A DNA stretch of 64,000 bases from Periconia sp. R9002 (lineage: Eukaryota; Ascomycota; Dothideomycetes; Pleosporales; Periconiaceae). Below, in pieces: positions 12,082-23,001 of this stretch. The translations under genes were made by a program, and so were the position numbers. Positions within the stretch are counted from its first letter, which is position 1. Every line of letters starts with the position of its first letter. The notes below the pieces were generated by a model that saw nothing but the letters and a program-made list of their open reading frames with translations, made no database searches and had not been told where the DNA came from. Where the stretch lies: NCBI GenBank assembly GCA_023627715.1, contig JAMAHW010000010.1, forward strand, positions 248,001 to 312,000, given 5' to 3'.

Positions 12082-13300
12082 TCATATGTACTTCCCTTGA
12101 GGATCTAGTTTGTCCATGAACTCCATCGATTTCTCATACCTGTGTAGCAGTCAGCCTTGTGTTGAGGACGGGATATCAGATCCTGCTTACATGGTGAAAA
12201 CAATTCCACCGCTCAGTATAAGCCGGCCTAGGCGTGGAAGAGCACCGGACCAGAATGTTAAGAGACCTTCTTCCTTGAAGATCTTGGCCACACACTGGAA
12301 ACTATTTTTGTATAAAGCTCGAGCCTCGATTGATTGCATACTAGTACTCATGTTAGCCAGTTGTCCGAAAAGTGAAGGATAAGGTTCTGTTTCCCTTACC
12401 GAGTTTTGACGGTGTCGATGGGCATGGTAGTGTATACAGTTATAACACCAGCAAGTCCCCCAAGACCAAAAGTACTGGCGGTGCCCAGCTTCTCACCAGG
12501 CGCAACGTAAGATTGTGCCATTTGCTTCAGTGCCGTATAGCTTGAAAATCGGACCGCAGAATTAGCAGCCTGCCTTGCGGTAGTGGGGACGAAGCCTTGG
12601 AAGAACCCTCTTATGCCTTTCTCCTGTGCTATTATCCTGGAACCGTGTATGAAACCTCTCATGCGCGGGTTTGCAGATTTGCGATCGTCAATGAGCTGCG
12701 TCTTGATACTTTCAAAGGGCGTAACGGCGAGGAGAGACTCCGTGGCGCCGGCTCCGAAGCCTGCTATTACCGTGGCGGGCCCGGATACCTTTCCCTCAGA
12801 ATCTGCCAGAAGATTTCTGTACACATCAAATGCAACGAATCCTACACGGTGTCAGACCGGTCTGAACCTAAACTTCGCAAAGGGATCCACGTACGTATTC
12901 CTGCTTTGAGTGAATTGCCAATTATCAGGGTTGTACAGCCAGCGTACCATTGCGCGCCAAATGGGGGCCATGGAAGCTTCTTCCCGTCCGGTAACCTTCG
13001 ATTCAGTTGGGATCTGGTTTTGGCGACTGTAGGGCGGATTAATAAAGCATCCACAAAGTGATGGAGCGGAGGGGGTGATGATCACTGCATACATTCAGCA
13101 GGGTACGTTATTGCTACGCAAACCAGGTCAGCACAATTCTCATTAACTTTTTACGAAGAAATTTACATATTTCTACAGCTCCAGCCGCTGCACCGGCAAT
13201 GATTGAGCGAAAAGCAGTTGGCTGTCAGGTCTTAGTGCGATACTCCGATGACATTCGTCCTGTCGAGCAGTACCTTTTTCTTCTCTGACACTGCTGCCAT
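12082..13300 (-). CDS. CTP1: Mitochondrial tricarboxylate (citrate) carrier
   Basis: Model complement(join(12082..12139,12191..12340,12400..12841,12895..13026,13093..13113,13167..13221,13274..13300)), 294 aa in seven exons, including a 27-nt first exon and a 21-nt third exon. It is an inner-membrane carrier that exchanges matrix citrate for cytosolic dicarboxylates, feeding acetyl-CoA and NADPH production. The three tandem carrier repeats each begin with the signature: PAEFAKTR, PFESIKTQ and PIDTVKTR. Other family segments include SIIAGAAAGAVE, WYAGCTTLIIGNSLKAGIR, FVPTTARQAANSAVRF and the ending LDPQGKYI. Six transmembrane helices are expected. Phase is consistent at every junction, so I trust the tiny exons. 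It is divergent from the Mam33 gene 479 bases away. Confidence 0.95.
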
Positions 13301-13779
13301 TGTCACAAACACTCAGCTTTGACCTTTCTCTAGGCGTATATCCAACAAAACGGCACGTGTAATGGTAAGCTTATATCGTAGACTGTTCGGAATATCGCGT
13401 GCGGCACTCGGTAGTCGGTAGCGACGCCGGAGGATGAAATGCTCAAGAGGCACCGTCGCAGGAAAGTATCGGTTCTAGCAATCGCGATTCCCGTATACTG
13501 CCGACGTGAGGAAAAGCCAATGGTATACTTTGAATTCAGGCTATGATTTGGGGTTCTTCATAACGAGGTCCAAAAAGTCGTCCTTGCTAGCCGATCGCGG
13601 CGCCAGTAGAACAAATTCACGGAGCTATGACGCCAAGACACTCCCCCCCCAAACATTCGTGTGCCCAGACCACATCGAAAAGTCGTCCAAACCATTATCA
13701 TCTCAATTTCCTGAATACTTCCATCCACTTTACTCCTCAGGTTCCTTAAAAACCATCCACAAAAGGTCATTCCATCAAC
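13301..13779. promoter_or_regulatory. Shared promoter region, citrate carrier and Mam33
   Basis: The 479 bases between two start codons pointing apart must hold both promoters. Both products are mitochondrial, so joint control is possible but only inferred. A C-run lies at about 13643-13650. Confidence 0.5.
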
Positions 13780-14884
13780 ATGTACGCCCTTAGAAATCTT
13801 GCCCGCTCTACGCCGCGATCAGTCGCGCGCTTCTCCAGCAAAACGAGCATCCGCCCGCAACCATCCCTATTCCGAACAGCAGCTCTTCAACCTTCATTGT
13901 CGCAATTTACTCCCCGCCTCACAGCCTCCTTCCATATCTCTGCTGTCAAGAAGCAGGATTCTGAAGGTAAACAAGAACGATCATCACCACCGAAACAAGA
14001 GTTAACGCAACCACAGTCCGGGACGAGCTTGTCGCAAAGCTCCAGAATGAAATTTCGCTGGAGGAAGAACTCCAGGACAGCGAGGAGCTCTCCTCGAACA
14101 TCCAGGAATACATTGATAACAGCGCCTTCAAGGTAATTCAATGCCATGTTTTTTTTTCGTCATCTCTAACATATCCAGTTGGAAGATAAACCTGGCCACC
14201 AGGAAGTCACCTTGACCCGAACGTTCGGCGATGAGACCATCCGTGTTACCTTCACCACCGCTGATCTGAACTCCAACGTGCCCAACGATGAGATGACAGA
14301 CTCGATGTATGACAACGAAGTTGATGATGTGGCTGGAGACGGACAATCTGGTGGTGCCAACACCAAGGGCGCTATCAACCAAGGCAATACTCGCGATGGC
14401 AACATCCGCGTTGCCCCTGAAGACAGTGTGGCTCCTGCCGACCGCGAAGAATTGATAGACGAATACGATGACAACGAGGCAAGCTACCCTGCACACGTCA
14501 ACATCCGCATCGACAGACCCGGCAAGGGCGCCCTCGCTATCGATGCTACTGCTCAAGATGGTGACTTCATTATCGAAGACCTCTGGTATTTCCCCACTGC
14601 CGAGCTCGCCGACCCAGCCTCCGCAGAGAAGGACTGGCAAAGGCGAACCTTGTACTCTGGACCACCTTTCGGCAATCTGGACGAGGACTTGCAGATTCTC
14701 CTCGAGAAGTACCTTGAAGAGCGTGGTGTGAATACTCGCATGGCTCTCTTCATTCCTGAATATATTGACTACAAGGAGCAGAAGGAATACGTCAACTGGC
14801 TGGAGAGTAAGTACCAAGCATACCTTACACACAAAATCGACATCTACTAACTCATGTTCAGATGTCAAGAAGTTTGTTGAGTAG
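13780..14884 (+). CDS. MAM33: Mitochondrial acidic matrix protein, Mam33/p32 family
   Basis: Model join(13780..13966,14017..14132,14179..14806,14862..14884), 317 aa. Residues 1 to about 55 are rich in Arg, Ser, Ala and Thr and lack acids, a mitochondrial targeting peptide. The mature part is strongly acidic and carries the p32 (mitochondrial glycoprotein) fold: the coiled N-terminal helix with ELVAKLQNEISLEEE, the strand GHQEVTLTRTF, the acidic loop, VNIRIDRPGKGALAIDATAQ, YSGPPFGNLDEDLQ and EYIDYKEQKEYVNWLE. The family forms doughnut-shaped trimers in the matrix and aids mitochondrial translation and respiratory-chain expression. The last exon is only 23 nt and adds NVKKFVE, which completes the usual C-terminal helix. 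Reading past the first donor would shift the frame. Confidence 0.94.
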
Positions 14885-15582
14885 GCCAAACCGCCGTCCA
14901 AAAAAATACCCGGTCATGTTTCCCTATTTGTATTATATCTGATGTGTTCGTTTAAAAATACTGTGAGGCGTCAAGGGCTGCGTGGAGTAGTCGCTGTGGT
15001 TGAATCTCCTCGACTCAAACAATAATGTACGATTGGCAATGAAGATTACAATTTGTGTGAACTTGCAACTCTCACTTTCACTGCACTTGATCACTACTGG
15101 CTAAGGGATGCATCATCATCCTCACTCCAAATGATTGGGGTCAATTCTCTCACTGGTGCGGAATACTGAATTTTGAATTCCCACTGGGCCATTTCTGGTG
15201 CGGAAACTTCATGCCATCTCATTAATTACGTTGAAATGTCTAGTACCAATCGACGTCGTTGTCTTTGCCGTTCGATGCCCAAGTACAGTAATGGGGGAGC
15301 GTGAGTGTGAGAGAGTGTTCTATTATATACCTGCATTTCAAGGGATTTGCAATGCGAAGTTTGTTCTGGGGGTCATGTCTATGGGAATCTGTTGATTCCA
15401 CGCCCGTAGGCGTTCTTTTATAGGTATGTTGTAATCGTTACACCGTCCTGTAAACGCTCCCCTTGTTCCAACGGAACTCCCAACTTCGGTCTAGAATCAC
15501 ATTGAAACTCTGCTTTGTTCCAGACCGACTGTCATCCTCCCTAGTGACGCAGTTCCTCCGCGTTGATGTTGTCGACCTCCAT
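14885..15582. other. Intergenic
   Basis: 698 bases between converging genes. No gene recognised. The same-frame continuation of the small secreted peptide (15544-15582) lies at its right edge and is discussed under findings. Confidence 0.55.
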
Positions 15583-15778
15583 CTAACAGTTGGCAATCTG
15601 GGTGACGGTGACACCGTCACTGCTGACGCACATGCCGTGGTTTTGACGGGCCTCTTTTTCTAGTAACGAGTCAGTACTCTAAAGTTAAAGAAGTCGTTGG
15701 TAATAACATACCGATGGGAGCAGCGATGGCAAAGGCAGCCATGGAAAGGATGGTAGCGACTACGGTGGTGAACTTCAT
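15583..15778 (-). CDS. Small secreted peptide precursor, 47 aa
   Basis: Model complement(join(15583..15659,15712..15778)). Exon 1 encodes MKFTTVVATILSMAAFAIA, a textbook signal peptide with AIAA-P before the likely cut. The intron has a GTATGT donor, a CTGAC branch and a TTACTAG acceptor, and the split codon gives Glu. The mature part is about 25 residues, begins near IEKEARQNHG and has two cysteines, MCVSSDG and the C-terminal NC, which could form one disulfide. I do not recognise a family. Size and layout resemble fungal small secreted proteins, which include plant-interaction effectors and signalling peptides, but no function is claimed. The start is firm because of the signal peptide. The stop is TAG; an open stretch of 13 codons follows in the same frame. 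Confidence 0.6.
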
Positions 15779-18485
15779 ATTGATGGTATTATGAATTGGT
15801 TGATGGGTATCGAAGAAGATGATATGAGATAGGTCGCCCGGCGACAAATGAACGTGTAGTGGTCCGAAGTGGTGTAAATGGGATAAAAACCCGGGATTAA
15901 AAGTTGAATTCAAGGTTGGAAAGGAAGAAAAGAGAACTTGAGGTGTAGATTTTGTATGATGAATCTATGAAGCCTCCAAGGGCGGTTTCTGCCTTTAATA
16001 CCTGGCAGGCGTACATCACCAAGCATCGATTGTTGTCAAGGCTTGTCATAATTATCAGCTTCAGGCATGTTGTTGCGACTATGCCAGTCTCGCAGTCTTG
16101 GCCTGAAACCGGATGCCAACGTTCCTGAGATTTTTTTCAGGTTCTCGGGTACGGCATAATCACACTGTGGAGGAGGATTGGCGCTGGGGATAGCCGCATT
16201 TGGGCGTGTGCTCGAGGCATCTTCGTTGTGTGGCTCTGGGGCTTTGGATCTGGTTGGGTGCGCTGGGTGGGAGACGTGTCTCAGATTGTGCGGGTGGCTT
16301 GCTTCAGGTGGGACGGCAAACTGGGGGATGGTGCGTTATTGCCAGTGATCTGAGGTACTTACGCGCGTCCGCGAACGAACGGTTTGGATTTGAATTCCTT
16401 TTACGTCGGCAGGCTGACGTTAGGCTTTGCGGAGCTCGTGCATTAACGTGATTTCTTTTCTTTTAATAAAGTGGTGAATGGTTTGGCTACGCTGTAAGCT
16501 CCGACTGCTTCGCCGTCCTCGCCTCCAGCGCCATACGACACCCACAATACTTACTCGATCAACAGAACTGTTTACTATAAATGATGCACTGCCCTACCGA
16601 TTAAGCTCATGTTCCAGACCAGAGTGGATAATGGGGCTAAAATGATCGATCCTCAAAAGGTCCACCCGTCGACGTTGTTCTGGAGATCCTCGCGGTTTTT
16701 GGGTGTGATGAAACGGGGCTCAAACCGAGGCGAAACTTGAAGGAAGCGTCAAGCTCATCAGCAAGAAGTCAACAAAGCATTTCTGGAATGACAGGTCGGT
16801 GTTATCACGTATATAGTAGAGGTACTGATTCATTTTTCTGGGTATTCTATGCTCAAGTACAGTAAAGCCATAAGCGGTTTTCACAAAAACAGTCGATGCC
16901 AACTTGGAAAGAGAGGATGCTCTGGGTATACTTATGTAGATGCGGCGAGCTATTGGGTGAATCTCAGAATTTTGACTACTTCACGTATATTTATCTGCAG
17001 GATCAAAGACCCGAATTAGTCACAGGTCGCTTATACACATTCCATTTATATTGCATCGTTACTCATAAATAAATATATGATCTTATGGTAGTTGTAGTTC
17101 CTCTTCGACATGGATGGAGATTTTCATCACTATAATGTACATCGAAGATAGGAAATGCAGACGCAACTGCTTAAGACATATATCCGCATAGTTATTCGAG
17201 CAGGGCAATCTTGTTCCTACATGTAGGTATGGAATACAGAGCTTCGTAATGTGCGTACCTACAAAGGCTTCTGTCACAACACGTGCATTCATTGGGGCTA
17301 GCTCGACCCTAGTGGATTTTTGGCTTAGCGGCCCGGCTTCCAAGTTGATGTCTTTCGGCAACCATGGCCTTTGTTACCATTTACTCTTTAGCAATTTCAT
17401 CCACGTTGCTGTACCTAGTTTGACGCTTTTATCGTTCTGCTCTTGCTACTTCGCCTGTGATCTCAAGAACCTGAACATGATTTTCAATAGGAAAGAGTGG
17501 CGACCTGAGGCAGCTACGTCATGGGGCAGTGTCATTTTTCAATTTCCAGGTACTCCACGATAACTTGAACAGGTTTTTTTGGTCCACTATCTTCTTTGTT
17601 CTCTTTTTTACCCTTCTCCTTGATCAGAATCATGGTTCACGGCAAAATCTGAACCGTCTTTTTCTATCCCTTCCCGTACTCTTAGAGCAACTGCTTCGTT
17701 ATGCTGCCATACTTCGTATCCTTGTAGTCTAGCTGAATCTCTATGCACTTCCTATCCAGTGCCGATTTTTCCCCCCAAGACCAATTTGGACTTGCAAGAG
17801 GAGACATTGAGCGTTCTTTTTGGTCATACATGAAGACAGGGTCAGGGACGTAGAGCATGGACTGGTCATTGATTCCGTGAGTATGCTCTTCATACATGTA
17901 CGACCAACATGCCATTGTAAAAGGCTGACAAAATATAAGCTGAATCTCGACAAGGTCTTAGAGGCCATTCACCTAGAGTATCAATCGCCGTCACGCACTA
18001 TGGGTAACCTTTGACGCAGAGAAACCCAATATCGTATACTATGTGATCTCAGGCGTGTTTTGTAAACTCTCAGGTACCGATATGATAAGGAACCTAAGTA
18101 CAGCTCTGGGGGAAGATTTTATTGCAAGACGACCTAGGACGCGGTGTGCTACACCGTATCGAGCATGCTTATCCGGCGTATGTTCAATTGAACATGGAGA
18201 GAGATGTCTTTGGTGAGTTTTTGTTATTTTACAATGAAGGTGGAAGTGTAGTAAGGCGACTGGCCAGAGATGTACTTGGCATGAATATGGATGGGTGACA
18301 CAGGAGACGAGTGCGACCAATGATCGTGGTGTGCTCGGTTGAGCCTCTGTGCGTCCCTTCTGGTTGTGTGGTTTTATACTCGCTCTTTCCGTTCCAGGAA
18401 ACACCACGCAGACTAAGAGAAAACAAACGACCAAAAGCTGACCTCGCCCTTCCCCCACTCTCTCCCACAACCGGAGAAAGCAAAG
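15779..18485. other. Intergenic, AT-richer, possible gene relics
   Basis: 2.7 kb, noticeably more AT-rich at 16.5-18.1 kb than the gene-dense parts. It contains the exact palindrome CCTACATGTAGG at 17216-17227. A minus-strand frame at about 17682-17915 reads like part of a real protein but has no intact gene around it (see findings). A minus-strand frame at 17260-17361 starting MPKDINLEAG also has protein-like composition and a GTAGGT donor, but I could not join it to further exons. Confidence 0.5.
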
Positions 18486-20355
18486 ATGCCTGAGAAGGCC
18501 GGATGGCGGATGAGGAATAAGAATCGGTCAAAAGAATCCAAACTCAACACCACCAATGCTGCATTTCCAGCCGACGAGAGCAGCCACCGGCCGTCCGGCT
18601 GGCTAAAGAGTCGTCCGAGCACGCCAACGACCGACGACACCCGAAGTGAGGGAAGTTCTGAAGCTCTCACTCCACGCCGCGCGGCAAGACCAAAGATCTC
18701 GCGCTATCTGTCTGGCCTCCCACACTTTAAGGACAATATCGAGTCTGCTTTTACACAAGACTGGTGGAACGATATCCAACCACTTCCCGCCGAGCCCCCT
18801 GTTGATACACAAGAAACAATCCGCTCTGTTTCCAAGCACATGCATCAACTTCCCCTACAGCCCATTCCTATCAGCACGTTCAATGGCCTCTTCCGCGTCT
18901 TCGAAGATTACCGAAGAATAGAAGAAGAGAGGAGCAGGCTTGAGCAAGAATTGCGCGAGACATCAGAAGCCCGCGAGTTAGCAGCAGATAGGTGGTGCAA
19001 AGTCGAATCTCAATACCAGGAAGAGATTCGTCGGCTTGAGCTTATCATTGCACACGAAGCCTCTGGAATGACTGGGTAAGTCACGCTCACAGAGAATGCT
19101 ATATACCAACGTTGAAAGTTTACTGGCTTATCAATTTGCAGTCTTGCACAGGCAAGGAAACACAGTGTAATCAAACGAAAGCGAATTAATCGAAACGAAG
19201 CCGCCGAAGACTGTGCTATAGCGCCGCTTGCAAATCTACCAGAGGCCCAACTGAACCAGGAGATCAAGTCAAGAAGCAAGAGCGGTGCGTACATGTTGCT
19301 TTCGTGGTTGTAAAAGTTCATAACGTGACCTGACTCTGATTCTAGTGATTCTGCGGCGGCCCCACAGCCCTTCCACTCAGATGGCAGTTCTATCGAAACA
19401 GCTAGCCATTACCGGGCGCGCAGACGATATTCACATCGGCACCCCTCCAGTGACCACTCATAGACTGACGCTATCACGAAAGGTGCAAAGTGAACTGGAG
19501 TTGAACAAAATGGGTCGTATGAACGCAGAAAGCTCGGCAACCTCCTCGGCAGACTCAGAGTTTGCCATATCTGGGGACGCCCTGACTGATGAAGAAGATA
19601 TTAGACCAAGCTTCTCTCTTATGAACACTACCATTGGCCATGAAGCCTTCGTTGCCCTTCAAGATCTTGGACTCCTTGTGGCCCAGAAAAAAGGCATTGA
19701 TCCTAGGGTCTTCATTAATGGTCTCATGCAGCTATTGGAATCAGATCAGAACAAACTTGACGGTCAAGGTCAGTGGCAATAAATGCGAAAGAAGCCCCAC
19801 GCTAACAGTATATAAGATGATACGACTCTGCCACGTGAGAATTTTCAGAATCGTGAAGGTGATAAACGTGACACTCAGAAGTGTGCAATTCGGCCCCATC
19901 CATTGAGGCATTCCCGATCTCAGCCTTTGCTCGATTCTGAGGAGAGACATCGCCTTGGCCATCAGTTTTCTTTTGAACCTGGTGATGATACGTCGTACCC
20001 TATGACGTGGAGGCGATCGCCGCAAGCTCACTCGCGACAGACTGAAGGTCCCAACAGCCAGGGCTTGTCACCGCTTACTTCGAACTTCCAGAAACCATCC
20101 AAGATACCTAGTCCTATTCATAAACCTGGTCTCTGGAATGTGCGGCGTGAGGGTTCCATCTCCAGCCTCAACTCAGGTGGTAGCAGAGTGGAATACGACG
20201 AGCGGCGAGATTCCAAGTCATCTGTTCTGACAGCCTATCGATTCAGCAACGGCAGAAATCCTAGGGCAGTCAGCCCAGGACACACACTGCCTAGAATGAC
20301 AGAGAATGTCGACCCCCATGTGCATCGACAACATACCAGTACAGAAGAAGAGTGA
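18486..20355 (+). CDS. Uncharacterised coiled-coil protein, 564 aa
   Basis: Model join(18486..19075,19142..19284,19346..19768,19817..20355). The four exons join in phase: donors GTAAGT, GTGCGT and GTCAGT, with the last acceptor TATAAG (19811-19816) after a GCTAAC branch; using any nearby AG would hit a stop. The first 80 residues are basic and Ser/Thr/Pro-rich. A coiled coil spans about residues 135-190 (FEDYRRIEEERSRLEQE onward). A short conserved-looking helical segment follows around the third exon, with ALQDLGLLVAQKKGIDP. The C-terminal 180 residues are Arg/Ser-rich and disordered. No signal peptide, membrane segment or catalytic motif. I do not recognise the family; low-complexity ends plus a central coiled coil suggest a scaffold or cytoskeleton-linked protein, which is inference. 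Confidence 0.75.
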
Positions 20356-23001
20356 TGGCTTTCTCTGAGGGTATTTCACAACGGTCTGGTTCCAACACCA
20401 GTCTTTGAGCGATCAAGGCCGTTATAATGCTGACGCCATTGTCTCGTGCCTGATCTTACAACAAGTCCTATGAACAGGCATGGATCTCACTCTCGTTCTG
20501 ATCACTTTGAGGAACGCCTTCCGAATGGACCTGAGGAGCGAGTGTCCGACCCTGGGCTATAGGATACTGGCTAATAATGTATATGAAACGTTTGTCTCTA
20601 CAAATTGATCAATCAAAGGATGGTATCTGCTTTGTACAGCAACTGCCACGATGATGATTGGTGGTTATCTTGCAAGGGTAGCAGTGCTAGGGAGTAGCCA
20701 ATCGGTGTAAAAGAGGGCGGTTTTCTGCACAGTGAATCGACAGGCAATATGATCCTCTTGGTAGGTATTACAATGGGAACCTGTTGCAATCTCATGTTTA
20801 CGTAGTGGTATACCAACAGTGAGCCATCTCGAGTCTCCCATCCTAGCTGTGTCTCGACACTATTGCTAACCAAGACGACAAAAAGCTCTACAGGACCAAT
20901 CAAACGGGGGATCGTAGCACGATACGTTGCACATAACCCCTCTCTGGGCTTATGCATCTACGGAGTGCACGCTACTGGGGTGAGGAAGAGGAGGCAAAGG
21001 CAGAGATAACAACCATTGGCAAAGAAGGGCCTGGATTGCGTCTCGAGTGACTCACGACCGAGAGGCCTCGAGAGTGCGTACGCGTTACATGTGGTCAAGA
21101 ACGAATCAACGTTGCGATGCAGCCGAAGGACATTGATAGAAGACTCTGGATGCCCCAGGTTTGGTGCTAGCTCGTTTCGCACTGGGCAGCCACATCAACT
21201 GTGGCGAAACTGCGCCACACAACTTCAGACCGCTTCTAACCAGACAGCATGGTGATGTGTAAACAGATGCCGCATTACGACGACTACTACGCGTTTTTAT
21301 GACTCCAACAGATTTGCCACAGTTGCTTTTAGACAATCGGTTTCCACTCCGGACTTTGAAAGGCGGGACGGAATATGCCGGCGTGGTCGCGGTCACGGTC
21401 ACGGTCACTCACGATGGACATTTGCACATAGGGTATGGATGGGTGCGACAAAGAGGCAATGACAAAGTGTGCAACCGAGGAAATGCAATGCAGAGAGTGA
21501 CGACAGAATGGCGGGCACAAGGCGAGCGTTTCAGCGGTCCTTTTAATTTCGGCTCGATGGGATTGAAATGATGTCTGAAAACCCGCACTCTACCACGTAG
21601 GCGGGCCATGTGGAGTTATTTGGCGAGCGATCTGGATGATTTGATGGCTGATGAAGGGAGGGTGTGGGATTGGCCGTGGGAAATGGCGGGGGCTTTCCTT
21701 GTGGTATAGGCAGGGGTGGAGAGAGCCGAAGCGTAATTGGAGGGATATGGGTGGGATGTTGTTGTTCCTTTTGTCGGAGCCTTTTGGCAGAGAGGCACTG
21801 TGCATTGGAGCCATGAGAGATGGATGAGAGTTGGTTGTGCTTGTACGTACGGCTTGGCTCGCGCGGGCGATGGGAGGGCGAAGGCCAGATGGGAGGAGAC
21901 GGGGGTGGCAGATGTCATCCAGTTTGGGGTGGTTCTACAGTTGTACAGGCAGCGGTGCAGGGGGCTAGTCAGCGGTACGGTAACGTAAAATTGGGCGGCA
22001 GCTCTACGGGGGCACCCAAAAGGGGCCTAAGGGGAGGAAGAGATTGATGACGGACGGGGGCGGCTGACGGGCTACAGTGGTTTGGTATTCAGTGGGCGTC
22101 GGTCGGGCCAAGAAAAGAAGCGTGTAGGTATGGTATGTAAGTACTGTAGAGAATTCTCGAAACGGCCCCGCGTGGCAGCAGCTCCGACAGGGCGACGAGT
22201 GGCAGAGGGCTGGAAGAGTATGCAGACGGATGCAGCGACAATCACGACCCCTTTTGGGGGAAGCAGATGGCGAAAGAGTAGGCGTGGCTGTGCAGCAAGC
22301 ACCACATGGAGTGACGAGGACATGGACACGGGATCACGGGAAGTAAAGTGCCCAGGTATAGGTAATCGTGTCCGGGGGACTCGAGTAGGGATAAGGGCCG
22401 TCGGTGACTACAGTACAGTACACAGATCAATGCAGGACCTAGACGACGGACAATTCTGGCGCTGTCATGGCTGCCGGAGCCACGACGATAGGGTATCCGG
22501 CTATAGAATGGAACTGTACAGGAAGAAGAGAGGGGACCATATGACGCAAGTCGCGTGGTTTGATGGTATTGAATGAAATGTACAGTGTAAAAGCACCAAG
22601 GACACAGAACAGAACAGGCGCCGGCGCCGGGGCAGGCCTGGCGGGCGACTAACCGCTTCGGGAGGTGTCGCTGCTTTACGAGCCATCTCTAGGAAAGTGA
22701 CACTAGGACCAGGGCCCAAACTCTCCCTCGGTCGACCAGCCCGATAAAAGACCAGACAGCCGCCTACGCCTGACCTCGTCGACTCCTGGTCCTACCTACA
22801 TGACATTTTGCCCTAACCCTACTTACCACAGCTAATGTACCGCTAGCCCTGCCCATCTGTGGCTGACCTGTGGCATCACTTCCAGTCTCTCCCGTTTCCA
22901 TCTTCAAAGTCACCCCAGCCCTCTCTCCATCCCATCTTTCCACATTCACCCTCTCTCGATGCTCACAAGCACTCGTCTTTTCTGCTGCAAGCTTGCCAGC
23001 G
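20356..23001. other. Long upstream region of the CP2 gene
   Basis: 2.6 kb, G-rich on the plus strand between 21.6 and 22.5 kb. It includes three tandem GGTCAC units at 21391-21408. Open frames here overlap on both strands and none shows family motifs. It most likely holds the promoter and 5' leader of the CP2/Grainyhead gene. Confidence 0.55.
21391..21408. repeat. Tandem GGTCAC x3
   Basis: Three exact copies of GGTCAC in a row inside the long region upstream of the CP2 gene. It could be a binding-site array or a simple short tandem repeat. Confidence 0.6.

Noticed and set aside
14128..14901. 257-codon minus-strand frame opposite Mam33
   Set aside because: Lies over well-supported Mam33 exons; valine/leucine-rich composition is what the complement of acidic codons gives.
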